The translations under genes and the position numbers were made by a program. From positions 3,005,761 to 3,069,760 of the forward strand of contig JANTUC010000003.1 of the NCBI GenBank assembly GCA_026873275.1: DNA of 64,000 bases. Reading direction: 5' to 3'. Shown here piece by piece: positions 12,634 to 24,767 of this stretch (positions within the stretch are counted from its first letter, which is position 1; each line of letters opens with the position of its first letter). The DNA is from Pseudopithomyces maydicus. Taxonomy: Eukaryota; Ascomycota; Dothideomycetes; Pleosporales; Didymosphaeriaceae. The notes beneath the pieces were generated by a model. It had not been told where the DNA came from. It saw nothing but the letters and a program-made list of their open reading frames with translations, and searched no databases.

Positions 12634-13867
12634 TCACTTTTGGTATTTCTTGTGCACGTCAATCACCTTTTGTACTTCCTGCTCGCTGCCCAGGAAGATG
12701 CCGCTCCGGTCGTGGATGTGCTCTGGTACCACCTCCATCATGCGCTCCATTTTACTGTTGACCGCAAGGCCACCCGCTGCAGATGCGTGGTTAGCATGTG
12801 TTTCGTTCGAGTTTACTTCATCAGCCAGGGAATTGACTTACCATTTTCAAACACCATGGCCATAGGCGCACACTCGTACAGGATCCTCAGCTTACCCTTG
12901 GGACTCTTCTTGTCCGAGGGGTACGCAAAGATACCGCCGTACAGCAGCGTACGATACGCATCCGCCACCATACTACCAATGTACCTCGCCGAGTACGGCT
13001 TCCCGCCCTCCTCCTGCGGCTTCTTCAAGCTCTCAATGTACTCCTTCACGGGCTCCTCCCAGTACAAGCTGTTTCCCTCATTAACCGAGTAGATGGCGCG
13101 CTTCTTGGGAATCCTCATATTGGGGTGCGTGAGGATGAACTCCCCAAAGTTGTTATCCAGCGTGAAGCCGTTGACGCCGCCGCCCTTCATCGTGATGACG
13201 AGCTGCGCCGAGGCGCCGTACATGGTGAATCCCGAGGCGACCATCTCGGTGCCGGGCTTGAGGAGCTCCTCTTTGGTGCCCGAGGCGCCCTCCTCGAGCT
13301 TGTACACGGAGAAGATGGTGCCGACGGAGACGCCGGCGTCCAGGTTGGACGACCCGTCGATGGGGTCGCAGGCGACGGCGTACCGGGCGGTGGGGAACTC
13401 GTCGAAGGTGATGAGTTCCTCCTCCTCTTCCGAGACGAGGATGCGGACACGGCCGCAGGAGCGCATCGCCGAGATGAAGAGGTCGTTGCCGATGACATCG
13501 AGTTTCTTCTGGTCGTCGCCTGTGGTGTTGGATGTGCCGGCTAGGCCGGTGAGCTGGGAAGGGTCAGCTACGGTGCATGCCTAAGGGGTTGGCTGTTGCC
13601 GTTCGGGATGTGAACGCACGTTGATCAGGGTGGATCGTCGGATGTAGTAGGAAATGCTCTTGAAGGCGAATTGCAGGGCATGGCAAAGTAATCTTGCTCC
13701 AGGGTCAGCAGCGGCATCCGAAGTTTCACATGGGCAACGTACGTGAAGTCACCGGTTGCTTCCTTGTGCTTCGTCTGCTCTTCAGTCAAGAACCTCGTCA
13801 AGGTGATGATATCCGTGTTGATGGCCTCTCCCACCGCGCCGCCGTTGCTCTGCTCCTTGCCGCTCAT
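12634..13867 (-). CDS. fbp1: Fructose-1,6-bisphosphatase
   Basis: This enzyme hydrolyses fructose-1,6-bisphosphate to fructose-6-phosphate in cytosolic gluconeogenesis. The metal and substrate site DPIDGSSN is intact, preceded by the acidic loop LVSEEEE and followed by FGEFILTHPN and the conserved RYIGSMVADAYRTLLYGGIF. Exons are 13867-13743, 13692-13620, 13553-12842 and 12776-12634, joined across introns of 50, 66 and 65 nt with GTACGT, GTGCGT and GTAAGT donors. Together they give 351 codons, matching the family. The start is MSGKEQSNGG at 13867; there is no targeting peptide. The last exon carries the conserved GGLAVNSKMERMMEVVPEHI segment. No damage seen. Confidence 0.95.
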
Positions 13868-14053
13868 TGTCAAAAGTTATGTCGCGTGTCACTCAAGAAA
13901 AGGTATCAATCGGTGTTGAAAGAAGCTGCGTTGTCAAGTCGACGGTAGCAAACAAAGAAGATGGGAATGTGTGCAATGAAGAGAATTCAGTCAGGGAGGA
14001 AAGATCGTGATGACAGCAGATCAAAGTCAATTCAAGCACCCTAGAGCTGAATT

Positions 14054-14105
14054 CTGGGGCCCAGGTGGGTAGTTACGGCACGCGCATCGGACGGGTGGAG
14101 TGGAG
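14054..14105. promoter_or_regulatory. Possible CreA/Mig1-type sites upstream of fbp1
   Basis: Three SYGGRG hexamers lie about 190-240 bp upstream of the fbp1 start: CTGGGG at 14054 and two overlapping GTGGAG at 14095 and 14100. This is the consensus of the fungal carbon-catabolite repressor CreA, and closely spaced pairs are the arrangement known to matter. Fructose-bisphosphatase is a classic glucose-repressed gene. Such hexamers also occur by chance, so this is only suggestive. Confidence 0.3.
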
Positions 14106-15062
14106 GCGCGGTCGGTATTTGGTTGCGCGTGAGCACCTGGTTCCGTCACCCTCGGCTTAAGCATTGCGCGCCATTTTTATATCCTTCCGACATTCAGGTC
14201 GCGTCGTATGGATAATTTGACGCTGCAATCAGAACGGCTGCAGCTACAAGAGTCGTTTGGATACTTATTGCTGCCGTGAAAGCTGCCGGCGCGTCTTGCT
14301 GTGCCCGTGGAGACGTCCCCACGATGACGATAGAGGGGCATCAGAGGAAAGCGGGGCGCCAATTCCTGGAGCAGACCAGCCTGCACCGGCTTCTCCTTCC
14401 GAGTTGTTCCGACCCGCGGATTTCCTCGACATCCATCTCTCTGCGCACCCTGTTGAATAGGGGCATGATTCAGACTGAATGTCGGCTGGCGACTCATGTA
14501 TTGCATTCACGTCTGTCCGAGCATCAAATCGATGTTGCATTGCATTATGTTGCATGATGTATCCCAACCTCTATAACTGTCCATAGTCAAACAACGCAAA
14601 CATACCCAATACCCATTATCGTGACATCTCACGATACCGGACGGAAGAATTATTCCACGCCAGCACAGCAGAGCATGACCCGCATCTTCCCATCCCCGGA
14701 TCCCTAGTCAGGGGAAAGCAATAAGCTCGGCATACCTTCAGCCGAGCAACGCACGCGCCCGTGTACACGATTCAACCAACACCGCCCTGTCTGACTCTGT
14801 ACAACGAAAAAAAGCAACTTTTTACTAACGGTAGTACACCATGCCTTTATACATACATATAGACCCCACTCCTGCCCATGCAAATATACAAGAGAAAAGC
14901 CACCCCATGATGCAACTCTCTCGCACCCTCCAAAAAATGGCTCGACGGGGAATAAGGCGACACAATGCTACAAAGCTCGAAAACCACAAAGGAAAAAGAA
15001 AACAGTACATCAAGCCCCCCATCCACCCATAGCCGTGACTCGTCTTACAACGCTCCACCCAT
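14106..15062. other. Intergenic region between OGDH E1 and fbp1
   Basis: This holds the rest of the fbp1 upstream region and the 3' flank of the E1 gene. I see no coding signal, RNA gene or notable repeat. Short open frames on both strands lack conserved features. Confidence 0.5.
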
Positions 15063-18000
15063 CTACTCGCCCTTCAGCTTGTCCTGCTTGACGGTGAAGG
15101 CCTGCTCGAGCAGATCCTGCTCCTCCTTCTTGTGGCTAGCCTTCAGACCAGTAGCGACGGAGGCGCTCGGGTTGCGGCCGGCGTACATAACGTGCCTGCG
15201 GTTGTGGTGCTCGGTCTGGTTGAGCAGCGTCTCGATACGCGGCTGTGTGAAGCTCCATGCACCAGCGTTGAGCGGCTCCTCCTGGCACCAGACGATCTGC
15301 TGTGCGTTGGGGTACGAGTCGAGGTTCTCCTTGAGTTGTTGCCATGGGAAGGGGTTGAGCTGCTCGATACGGGTGATGGCAACGTCCTTGAGGCCGCGGG
15401 CTTCACGCTCCTTGACGAGCGCGGCGTACACCTGACCTGTGCAGAGGATGACACGGTTGATCTCCTCGTTGGAGCCGATGGCACCCGTCTCGTGGGCAGG
15501 GTCGCGGACAATCCATTCGAAGTGCGATTCGCCAGTGAACTCCTCGATGCTAGAGCGGGCAAGAGGGTGGCGGAGAAGGGACTTGGAGAAGAACATGATG
15601 AGAGGCTTGCGGAACTGGCGGTTCATCTGGCGACGAAGGATGTGGAAGACGTTCGAAGGCTTGGTCAAGTAGGCAATCTGGACGTTGCAGTCCTGGTGCT
15701 GGCGATCAAGCTTCTCGGGAGAGGGGAAGACGCGGGGGTCCTCGTTGACGAGCTGGAGGTAACGTTCCATACGTCCTGAAGAGTGCTCGGGACCTTGTCC
15801 ATCGTAACCGTGGGGCAAGCTAAGCACAAGACCGGATCGCTGCAGCCACTTCACTTCACCAGATGCGATGAACTGATCGATAATGACCTGTGCGGTGTTG
15901 GCAAAGTCACCAAACTGGGCCTCCCACATGACGAGCGCGTTAGGCGACGACAGTGAGTAACCGTATTCGAAGCCGAGACTATGACAAAGTTAGCGGCAAT
16001 AGATAAATAGTGATTCGCGTGAACTTACACTCCGTATTCGCTCAACGAAGAGTTGGACACTGTGAAAGTGGCCTGGTCCTCGCTCAAGTGCTGGAGAGGG
16101 GTGTAGGTCTTTTCAGTCTCCTGGTCGTGGAGAACTGCGTGACGCTGCGAGAAGGTACCACGCTCAACATCCTGTCCAGAGACACGGACGTGGTGGCCTT
16201 CCATGCAGAGCGTACCGAAAGCCAAAGCCTCGGCCGTGGCCATGTCGATGTTCTTACCGTCGGAAACGGTCTTGGTGCGGCCAGCGAGAATACGCTTCAG
16301 GTTCTTGTGAACGTTGAAGTCCTCGGGGGCACCGCCAATGACCTCAGCGACGTGCTGGAGCTGCGAGCTCTCGACAGCGGTGGGGAGATGCGGCAGGACC
16401 TCGGTTGCAAGCTCCTTGGGCGACTTGAAGCCGTTCCAGGCCGAAGTCAACCACTCCTTGGAGTTAGGCTGGTAGTCCTTGCTGCGGTTGAAGCTCTCCT
16501 CGAGCATACCCCAAACCCAGGCCTTGTGCTCGTCGATGTCCTCCTTGGTGAAAGTCTTCTCGTCCAGAAGCTTCTTGGTGTAGATGTCCAGAGTAGGGCG
16601 CTGCTCCGAGATCTTCTTGTACATGAGCGGCTGTGTGAAGAACGGCTGGTCGGTCTCGTTATGGCCCTGCTTGCGGTAGCACACCATGTCGATAACGACA
16701 TCCTTCTTGAATTCAGCACGGAAGTCGGCTGCGAGCTGGCAGACGAAGTTGAAAGCCTCTACATCGTCACCGTTAACGTGGAAAACGGGGGCATCGATGG
16801 CCTTGGCAATGTCCGAACAGTAGGGGGTAGAACGAGAGAAGCGGGGGTCGGTGGTGAAACCAATCTGGTTGTTCACGATCAGGTGAATGGTTCCTCCGGT
16901 GTGGTAGCTGGGGAGGTTATGGAAACCCATGGTCTCGTACACAATACCCTGGCCGGCGAAAGCAGCGTCACCGTGCAGAAGCACTCCCATGGCGGTCTTG
17001 GCCTCCTTCTCGTCATTGTTGTAGTGGAGGATGGCACGGGTCTTTCCGAGCACGACTGGGTCCTCGGCCTCCAAATGCGAAGGGTTGGCGACCAGAGAAA
17101 GCTGGACGCGCTTGCCAGACGGCGTGGGGCGCTCGAAGTTCATACCCAAGTGGTACTTGACGTCACCGGAACCCTCGTCGCTGGGCTCTGCGGAGCCGGC
17201 GAACTCGCTGAAAATGGACTCGTTGGGCTTCCTGACGACGTTGCTGAGCACGTTAAGACGTCCACGATGAGGCATGCCAATGACAATATCCTTGACACCA
17301 TAGTCGACGCTGCGGTCAATGAGAGCCTTCATACCCGGAATCAAGCTCTCACCACCCTCCAAACCGAATCGCTTGTCGTTGGGGTATTTTGTTGCGAGGA
17401 AAGCCTCGAAGTTGGTACCCCAGATGAGGCGGTCCAAGATGCGACGCTTCTCGTCGACCGAGTACTTGTAGGGCTGGGGGATTTCGAGGCGCTCACGGAG
17501 CCAGTCGCACTGTTCCCTGTCGGGGATGTGAATGTACTCCACACCATACGAGCCGCAGTACAGGCGCTCGCAGGCATCGATAATCTCCCTGAGCTTCATC
17601 TTCTTGCGGGACTCGGTCTTGAAGCGAGGTAAGATACCAGGGCCAAGCTCGAACTCTTGGTCCAGGTCCTTCTCGGAGAAGTTGTAGTGTGACAGCTCCA
17701 GCTCGCGCGGCTTGCTGTAGCCGAAGGCGTGGGCCTCGGAGCGGATGCCCAGCGGGTCGATCCTCGCCTTGTGGTGGCCTCGGGCCTGGTATGCGCGGAC
17801 GAGCAGCTGGACCTTCAAGTGGTTCATGACGTCGGAGCCCTCGCCCACACCCATGCCCAGTCCAGGCTTGAGGTCAGGGCCCAGGCCGCCGGTCATGGTC
17901 GGGGTCTGCATTATGGTGGGCGGCGGCTGGAAGGCTTGCGAGACGGGCATGTCGCCAGACTCCATGTTGCGGAAGTAGACCTGCCATGACACGTGCACGG

Positions 18001-18331
18001 ACGAGGGATCGCGCTTCCACTGCATGTACATCTCGTCGACATAGTTGGCCGTGTTTCCTTGGAGGAACGAGTCGTTGGGGTCCTGCGGCAAAGCTCTGTT
18101 AGCGGTGTTCCTGTTCTCGAAAAGTTTGCGGCGGCGGCCAGGGACACGTACAACGCCCTTGCTGGTCTCCTCGACCGACACAGCATATCTCCGCCTCTGC
18201 TGGGACAGCGCAAGCGGCCTGCGACTTGCGGTAATGGCGGTCCTTGCCGGCGATGCGGAAGCTGTGTAGAGGCTTGCTCGTGGCGCGCAGCTTTGCAGCT
18301 GGCGGGTACACCGCAGCGATGTGCGCAACAT
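15063..18331 (-). CDS. kgd1: 2-oxoglutarate dehydrogenase E1 component, mitochondrial
   Basis: This is the thiamine-diphosphate-dependent decarboxylase of the 2-oxoglutarate dehydrogenase complex (TCA cycle, matrix). An Arg/Ser-rich presequence starts MLRTSLRCTRQLQSC. Next comes the N-terminal family motif FLQGNTANYVDEMY, then the ThDP/Mg site with HGDAAFAGQGIVYE and NNQIGFTTDPRFS, and the transketolase-like domain with SLSEYGVLGFEYGYSL spanning an intron. Exons are 18331-18152, 18082-16029 and 15978-15063. Intron 15979-16028 (50 nt) has GTAAGT. Intron 18083-18151 has GTACGT and a CAG acceptor, is 69 nt and carries no stop, so it can be misread as coding. Removing it gives the usual family junction KGV-DPND. 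Total is 1049 aa, normal for the family. The gene is intact. Confidence 0.96.
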
Positions 18332-19099
18332 TGTGAATTAGGATGATATATGGAAGGGCGAAGGATGGGAGCACATCCAAACGGCGGATGGGTAGGACTG
18401 GAGAGTCTTGTGCAAGGTTGCAGAAAGGCCAGGAGGACACAAGCATGCGCTCAGAGGCCCGCCCGATCCGGCCTAGCGCCCTGTAGCTAGTTTGCCTTGA
18501 AGATGCTGACTCGTCGGCGGAAATGCCTCACAATTCACCTGGGGCGGCCGTTCCGGATGCCGTGCGAGTTGTCTCGTCTTCATCTATTCTCCAGACCTAA
18601 TTGACTCGTTTCACGCCCGTGCATGCTGTCTTCGATACGCAGAGACAAAAGGCAGTTGCGACCGTTCGCAGTGCACTCAAGTGACGTTAGCATGCGAGAA
18701 GACATCACAGCTGCAGCAGACCCGTCGCCGGACTAGCCCGCCCAATCGACGCGCAGATCGTGGAAAAGCCTGCGCCACACCCACGGAAAAGATGCGGGTG
18801 TGACGTTGGAGAGGTGTCGCGTAGGATCCGCGGCCGTTGCTCGGCTAACTTGTGAACGAGCGGAGCGTTCCCGTGTGTTATACGCAGATCTTCGGGATCG
18901 GGTCGACTACATTCGTTGTGTTTTTTTGTATCTGTGCATTGGGGCGGTTCGAGATACTTACACAGGCTGCCTACCAGTACATACAGTCTCTGCTTCACCT
19001 ACCAACCGCAAACCGTTCACGTTAAAAAACCTGATAACTTCACACGCGAAAACCCTACACTGCCTCAGCTATCCAAGTAATGGCTGCAGATGATGGTCA
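18332..19099. other. OGDH E1 upstream region
   Basis: GC-balanced sequence between the E1 start and the AT-rich island. It presumably holds the E1 promoter. No TATA-like element, gene or repeat could be singled out. Confidence 0.4.
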
Positions 19100-20400
19100 A
19101 CAGCGTAATCGCTTCCTATCTATAATAGGTAGAGTGGTTTACCAAGATAGCTAGTGACAAAACCAAGTTGATCGTCGACCAGTCCATCGGAAACCCAAGA
19201 TACCAAGCGTTTCACATCTTGATGTCCACTAGCTCTTGAGACTTCACATTCGTTTCCTCTACCGTCCCGGTAAATCTTGAACCCTTCCGTTATCTTTCTT
19301 GCATCCAGCCCCTCGTCTAGAGTTTCCCAGCCCATCGCCTCTAGTGCTCTATCTTTACTATCAAACTAGTGCTGTGATGACAAGTAGTGCATAAATAGCT
19401 TTAGGTTTAGTCTTGGGCAATAATCTCACGAGCTTTCCTTGTCTAAAGTAATTCTTGGGGTGGTGGAATATTTATTGTCTAGGTGTGAGCTATACTACCA
19501 CAACATCTTGTTACGCCCCTACTGTTTTCAACTTTCCCATCTCCCTTTTTCAGTAAATTTAAAAGACCTAGCATTCAAGGAACTATCTTTGCGTATATAT
19601 TGAGCTTGATAGGTGTATACTAAAAAGAATTGTTGCAGTTGTGACTTATTCACCGTTTAGGCCATCACAATAACGAACGGGACAGCTACAAAACACAATG
19701 ATTTTTGTAAACATTCTAGTGCATTTAAAAATCAACAAGGCAATCTAATTAGAAAAAAATTGCTCATGATTTTTCTTATACAGAATTCAAGCTTCTCATA
19801 AATTATTTGTGTATAGTGTGTCGGTAAAATAGAAATGACCACACCTAGACCTTTGAAATACCTGAAAGTCAGGAGTATTGAATTTTTAGAAATGAAAGTA
19901 CCCAATCAAATGAACTGTATCTCTTTCATCACGAGACATACTTACTTAGTCAATATAGGAGCCTTCATTTTCGGCGTAGACCATGCCTTAATGTCAATCT
20001 TTATAGAGCTAGGCAGTAGTAATTCACAAGGATAAACAAACAATTGTATAAATATTTCGCGCAGGCGCAGAGGCCAAAGATGGTGAATAACAAAGGTAAC
20101 TTTTTTTTGCTGGACATATAATCTGTTGTCCTAAACTTCATAGTGCCTCTGCCTTTAAATTCATCATATAAAATGGGCATACCTGTTAGAAGAATTATAA
20201 ATCATGAGACCATTTTCTTCTGCTATCTAGAGGAGGGAAACCACTTTTTCTCTAACAATTTTTCCTCATCATGTTAATGCAATATAACCATTCCACATTT
20301 CTCAGAGATAAACCTAGATGCGCTGACAGTAGCTAAATTTACCAATTAATATCACAAGAGGAAAACTAATCTTAACCAAGCCTAAAGATTGAATCAGCCT
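19100..20400. other. AT-rich, gene-less island (possible degraded repeat)
   Basis: Base composition shifts sharply here to A+T-rich sequence with frequent TA and AA/TT steps and stop codons in all frames. It is unlike the GC-richer genes on both sides. A short minus-strand open frame (19120-19335, 71 codons) is not recognisable. Such islands in filamentous ascomycetes are commonly transposon copies eroded by repeat-induced point mutation. I see no terminal repeats or reverse-transcriptase motif that would name an element, so the origin is inference. Confidence 0.5.
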
Positions 20401-21255
20401 CTGGAGTGGTCATCTCCGCATAAGTGTTTTTTCAGTCGTCCAAAGCTATATCCGCTCGGGATGGAACTACGGCAACCTCTCCCTTTCCCGTCATTAAATT
20501 CTGTATTTCCCGACAGCGCTCAACCGGCAAAACAAATCAATCTTTTTTTTTTTTGGAATCAACGACTCATCACATCGTGCCCCCCACGTCTTTTCACATT
20601 CAGCTCATGCATGACAAAGCATCGGTATCCCAGCGTTCGGAGCCCAACAAACACCACAGTTACACAGAAGTGCCGCACAGAAAGCTTGCATGGACTCGAC
20701 TGCAGGCGTAAAGCCTCCTCGCTAGAAGTTCCTCGTTGGGAAATTGCTTCCCAGCGTGCTTGATGTGGCGGTTGATAAGTGAGTGAGACATGGGAGAGAT
20801 TCGACAGCCCACCATTGCTTTTGTTTGAGAGAATGAGACAGTGAAGTGGCTACGGGGTTGAAGATTGTAGTATTTTGAGGACGTGAGACTGGTGGAGTGG
20901 CGTGGGTAAGAGGCTGGCTGACAGGTTACACGGAAGGCGGATGGGCTTTGGGAGACGGGGAGATGGATAGTACCTAGGTTGGGTGCTGATGAGATTTGAT
21001 AAGATGAACAATTACAGCTAACATGCCTCTGTCATGTAACTTGCGAAGAAAATGGAGGAGCGCAAATCCCATTATCTATAGGTAGAATTCGTGAGCTGCA
21101 TGCCGTCCGAAATCGTTCCGGATGAATTCCGCCCTTGGCGTTCCGCCCCGATATCTCCGCCACCAGTGATGACGTCCACGAGATTCTTCCTCGCATTGCC
21201 TCAGCCCATACAGAGCTCTATACATCCCAATTCCGTGCATATAATACATGCCTAG
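20401..21255. other. Intergenic region upstream of the DUF1992 gene
   Basis: A transition zone from the AT-rich island back to normal composition, including an A/T run near 20541-20552. An open frame at 20389-20763 (124 codons) has no conserved feature and unusual amino-acid content; it is not called. The last ~150 bases are the likely promoter of the gene starting at 21256. Confidence 0.4.
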
Positions 21256-22994
21256 ATGCCCTCGTCTGTTGCGCTATCCCCATACATCTGTGCTCGCTGC
21301 GTGCGGGCTAAACGCTCAAGCTTCACAGCTCAAGCTTCGATATCGATCCATCGCATTGCGCCCGCCACCGTACGAAGATATGCCGAGTCAGCTGTATCGC
21401 ACAAGCACACCGAAGAGAAAAATGGGACAGAGGGCATAAGTCCAGATGGAGCCGGTGGGGAGAAGCAAGCTATCGAGGGAAACGATGAAGGTGCCATGAC
21501 AAGACGGCTGCGGGACATGAGCGAGGAAGCTCTCGGAGCTGGCGGCCGCAGCGCAAAACGAACAGTAGCCGAGGCCGGCTTCAGCGAGGATCTCAAGAGA
21601 CAGCTCGAAGAACGGATAGCCTCCGCGAATTTCCGCGCCGAGCACAGGAATGCTTTTGCCGAAGCAGAGCTCCCGTCCACGGCTAGTCGCCACACGCGAG
21701 ATATTGCAACTGCAGACCCCTGGAGCGGCACCGAGTCTATACATGACGCGAGTCTGCGCATGCTGAATGATGCACACAAACCTCTGAAAGTACCCCGGGG
21801 GCGAGTTCGGGAACAACGGTGCAGTTACCGCGTAGTGTTGATACGGGAAGGAGGAATACTGGAAGCCAAGGTGTGAGGCTGGCAAATGCGAGAGATAGGA
21901 GTGGGTTATACTCGAGTGTAAAGACTTCTGATCTCGATGAGCAAGAACGACAGCAACGTTTCCAGGAGATTAAAGACCGCTTTTCGCCGCACGCGCGTGC
22001 TGTTGTACCTGGCACGGTTCAAGGTCTTGCTGCGTTGGCCAACGAAAGAATCGAAGATGCTATTGCGAGAGGCCAATTCAAGAACATTGCGAATCGCGGC
22101 AAGCCGGTGGAACGCGACTACAATGCCTCTAGCCCGTTCATAAACACCACGGAGTATTTCCTGAACAAGATGATCCAGAAACAAGAGATTGTTCCTCCCT
22201 GGATAGAAAAACAGCAGGAATTGGTGGCGGCAGCGAACAAGTTCCGAAGCAGACTGCGTGCAGAGTGGAAAAGGCACGCTGCTCGGATGATTGCTAGCAA
22301 AGGGGGCACGTTGCAAGATCAGATCAAAAGAGCAGAGGCCTATGCGAAAGCGGAGCTCCTGGTGAACCCGCGGAAGAAAAAGAAAGAAGTGCTCAGTACA
22401 GTTGATGACGACGGCCACGTCTCGCAGATCACGCTTTCGGGCGAACTAAAAGTGCCATCTTCTAACTCGCCGGACGCAGCTATGGTCGAAGAAATCATAG
22501 CGGAAAAAATCACTGTTGATCTAGAGACACAGAACGAGCAAATTATCGAAACTAAGGATACCTCGGAGCAAATGGTCGTCCCACTTTCCACGCCTTCACC
22601 TTCCATTCCCCCCGCTACGCACCCCTTCCGCGACCCCTCATGGGAGTCCATCGAACACTCCTACCACAAACTCGCCATCGAGGACCTCAATACCAAAACC
22701 CGCTCTTACAACCTCCAAGCACCCGAACTAGCCAAGAAGCCCTACTTCAACCTCGAGCGCGAGCTCAACGCCTGCTACGCCGACGTGGCACCCCAGCTCG
22801 CATCCGCGATCCGCGAGCGAGCGATCAAGCCCATTCGAAAGGTCGAAGGGTTCGGCCAGAGTCTCGCGAAAGACAACAGCGTGATGGGCCAACTAATAGG
22901 CGAGAAGGTTAAGGTTCGGGATGAGAGGACGGAGAAACAGTATGGGTTCCGGCAGTTTTGGAAGGATGTATGGGGCGCGAGGGAAATGTCATAA
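21256..22994 (+). CDS. DUF1992 / DnaJC28-type conserved protein, probably mitochondrial, with an apparent 1-bp frameshift
   Basis: The N-terminus is basic, hydroxylated and poor in acidic residues (MPSSVALSPYICARCVRAKR), typical of a mitochondrial presequence. The second half carries the family's core: LANERIEDAIARGQFKNIAN, RGKPVERD, FLNKMIQKQEIVPPWIEKQQ and FRSRLRAEWKRHAAR. This domain (DUF1992, DnaJ homologue subfamily C member 28) has no J domain here and its biochemical role is not established. The two halves are in different frames, and the switch sits in the run CCCCGGGGG at about 21794-21802. One extra G gives 580 codons with smooth sequence (PRGASSGTT), so a single intact single-exon gene is likely. 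Orthologues are usually one ORF of similar length. Confidence 0.85.
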
Positions 22995-24767
22995 AGTCTA
23001 ATCTGGTGGAGGGTGGACGGTTTACGACGTTTCGTGCGAGACTATGTGATGTGTTTGGGGAAGCACGATAGTATCGTCTCTCTTGCATGCGTTCATGTGC
23101 GTCTGCTTGCACGCTTCTGGAAAAGGATCGGTCCTGCTATCATGTGTTGCCCTGCCATGCGCTGCCATGCGCTGTTCTATACTCGCCCTATCGACCTGAC
23201 AAGCCTGGATCATTGAACCCCTTTCACTCATCACTACATCACAGCGTAACGGTTGGTTCGCCCGTTTACAACTGCAGGTGAATGACCTCTCTACATCCAG
23301 AATGCCTCCACCCAAGGTAGGTACTCGCAGCATCCATATACCTAGGTACATACAGTACATACAAACATGCGCGTGTCATCCTGCAGAGTGACGATACCTC
23401 AGCCCATGCATTTCATGCAATACAACGCGGCATATGTCAGCGCCCCCTCGCCCTGCATGCAGCTCCAACAACCTCGCGAACCTGCACCCCAGAGACATGC
23501 CCACCCCACACACATCCCACACGACCTTCACCTTCTCCCCTCTGGTACTCAGAGCGCTGTTCTTCTGGTCATTTGCTTTGCGATACATACGCACAGTCTG
23601 AGGGTAGTTTACGTTTGCACGTCGTACGTATTATGTAGGTTGTACTATGTCCTGCCCAACGCACCCAAACCACCACCGCTCCTGCACCACTCCTTGCTTT
23701 TTCCCTCGCGGCCAGGAGACAATGCAGCCGCCACCATCGCTCGGTACAGTACGCAGCATGCACCGCACCTACCTACATTCCTTCCTACCACGCACCCATA
23801 CATACCATACTTACATACCGTACATACCGTACATACCGTACATACCGTACATACATACATACGCATGCACGCTATCTCGCATGCAAGCACGCATCGGGTA
23901 ACCGCAGCCCGCCAAGCATGTGGCACCGGCCCCAAGCGTGAGGATCCAAAATCAGGATCGACCGCAGTGCGGATCTCATGCGGAGATGCGGATTGAGCAT
24001 CGAAAATTGCAAGATCTGCATGTGCGGACGTACGCACATATGGGGGCGGCGCGAGCTATTGCTGGGATGGGCGCGCTATGCCATGGCCGTGCATGGGTGG
24101 GTGCGTTGTGCGCGGAGGTACAGGCTACAGAAGTGGTGACATGGGGAGGTCTAGAACGTATGTACATGCCTGGGTGCACGGATGGCGGTGAAGTGCGTAC
24201 GGTACGGTACAGGAGGGCTTCGGAGAGTTCCCATGCACGGATATGCGCGTGTATGTACGATGCGCTGGTGGAAGTGGAGTGTGATCTAATCTAATCTGTT
24301 GATATGGTACGATTGGGATTTTGGGATTTCTGGGTGACTGACGGGTTACTTGTTTGGGTGGTGGCGAGGGCGTCTAGGCTGGACTATTGTCTACAGTCTA
24401 TTTATGTGGCTATCTATTCAACTAGGTACCTGGGCTACCCCGCCATCACACCACGCGAATAATGAAATTGAGTGTCCCAATAAACTGGAGTAAAGCAAAC
24501 ATTTGAGTTTACCACCCAGCACAATCCAGATTGGTAGAGCCCGCCATCGCTTATGCAAGCGATGCCATGTTTGCTTTTGTCCTTATGTCTTCACCGGATG
24601 CAATGTACAGTCAGCTATCCAGTGACCCCGCCATCTCGAGACCAGTGAAGATCGGCACACCCTATCCTTCCCGATCCCGTCTGATCAGGTCAGACCATAT
24701 CAGACAACATATGATGTGATGAGACCAGGTCAAGCCCTCGTCAGTTCGGCCCTGATCCCAACACTGA
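22995..24767. other. Intergenic region with a minisatellite and simple repeats
   Basis: A 1.8-kb gap between convergently oriented genes. It contains the minisatellite listed separately, TGCATG/CATGCA-rich stretches around 23420-23460, and TACCTA/TACATA repeats. Open frames over the repeats translate to His/Tyr/Ile-Pro repeats and are not credible genes. Confidence 0.5.
23804..23872. repeat. Minisatellite of ~9-bp units (TACATACCG)n flanked by TACA repeats
   Basis: Five near-perfect copies of TACATACCG run into a (TACA)n tail. It is read directly from the sequence and lies in non-coding DNA. It should be length-polymorphic between isolates. Confidence 0.9.

Noticed and set aside
16010..17632. 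540-codon plus-strand open frame antisense to OGDH E1
   Set aside because: It is a shadow of the biased codon use of the E1 gene; it has no domain and an implausible composition.
19120..19335. 71-codon frame in the AT-rich island considered as a transposon fragment
   Set aside because: No reverse transcriptase, integrase or transposase motif, and too short to assign.
23367..23996. 209-codon plus-strand open frame
   Set aside because: It spans the minisatellite; the repeat yields the His/Thr/Tyr runs. No motif or splice evidence.
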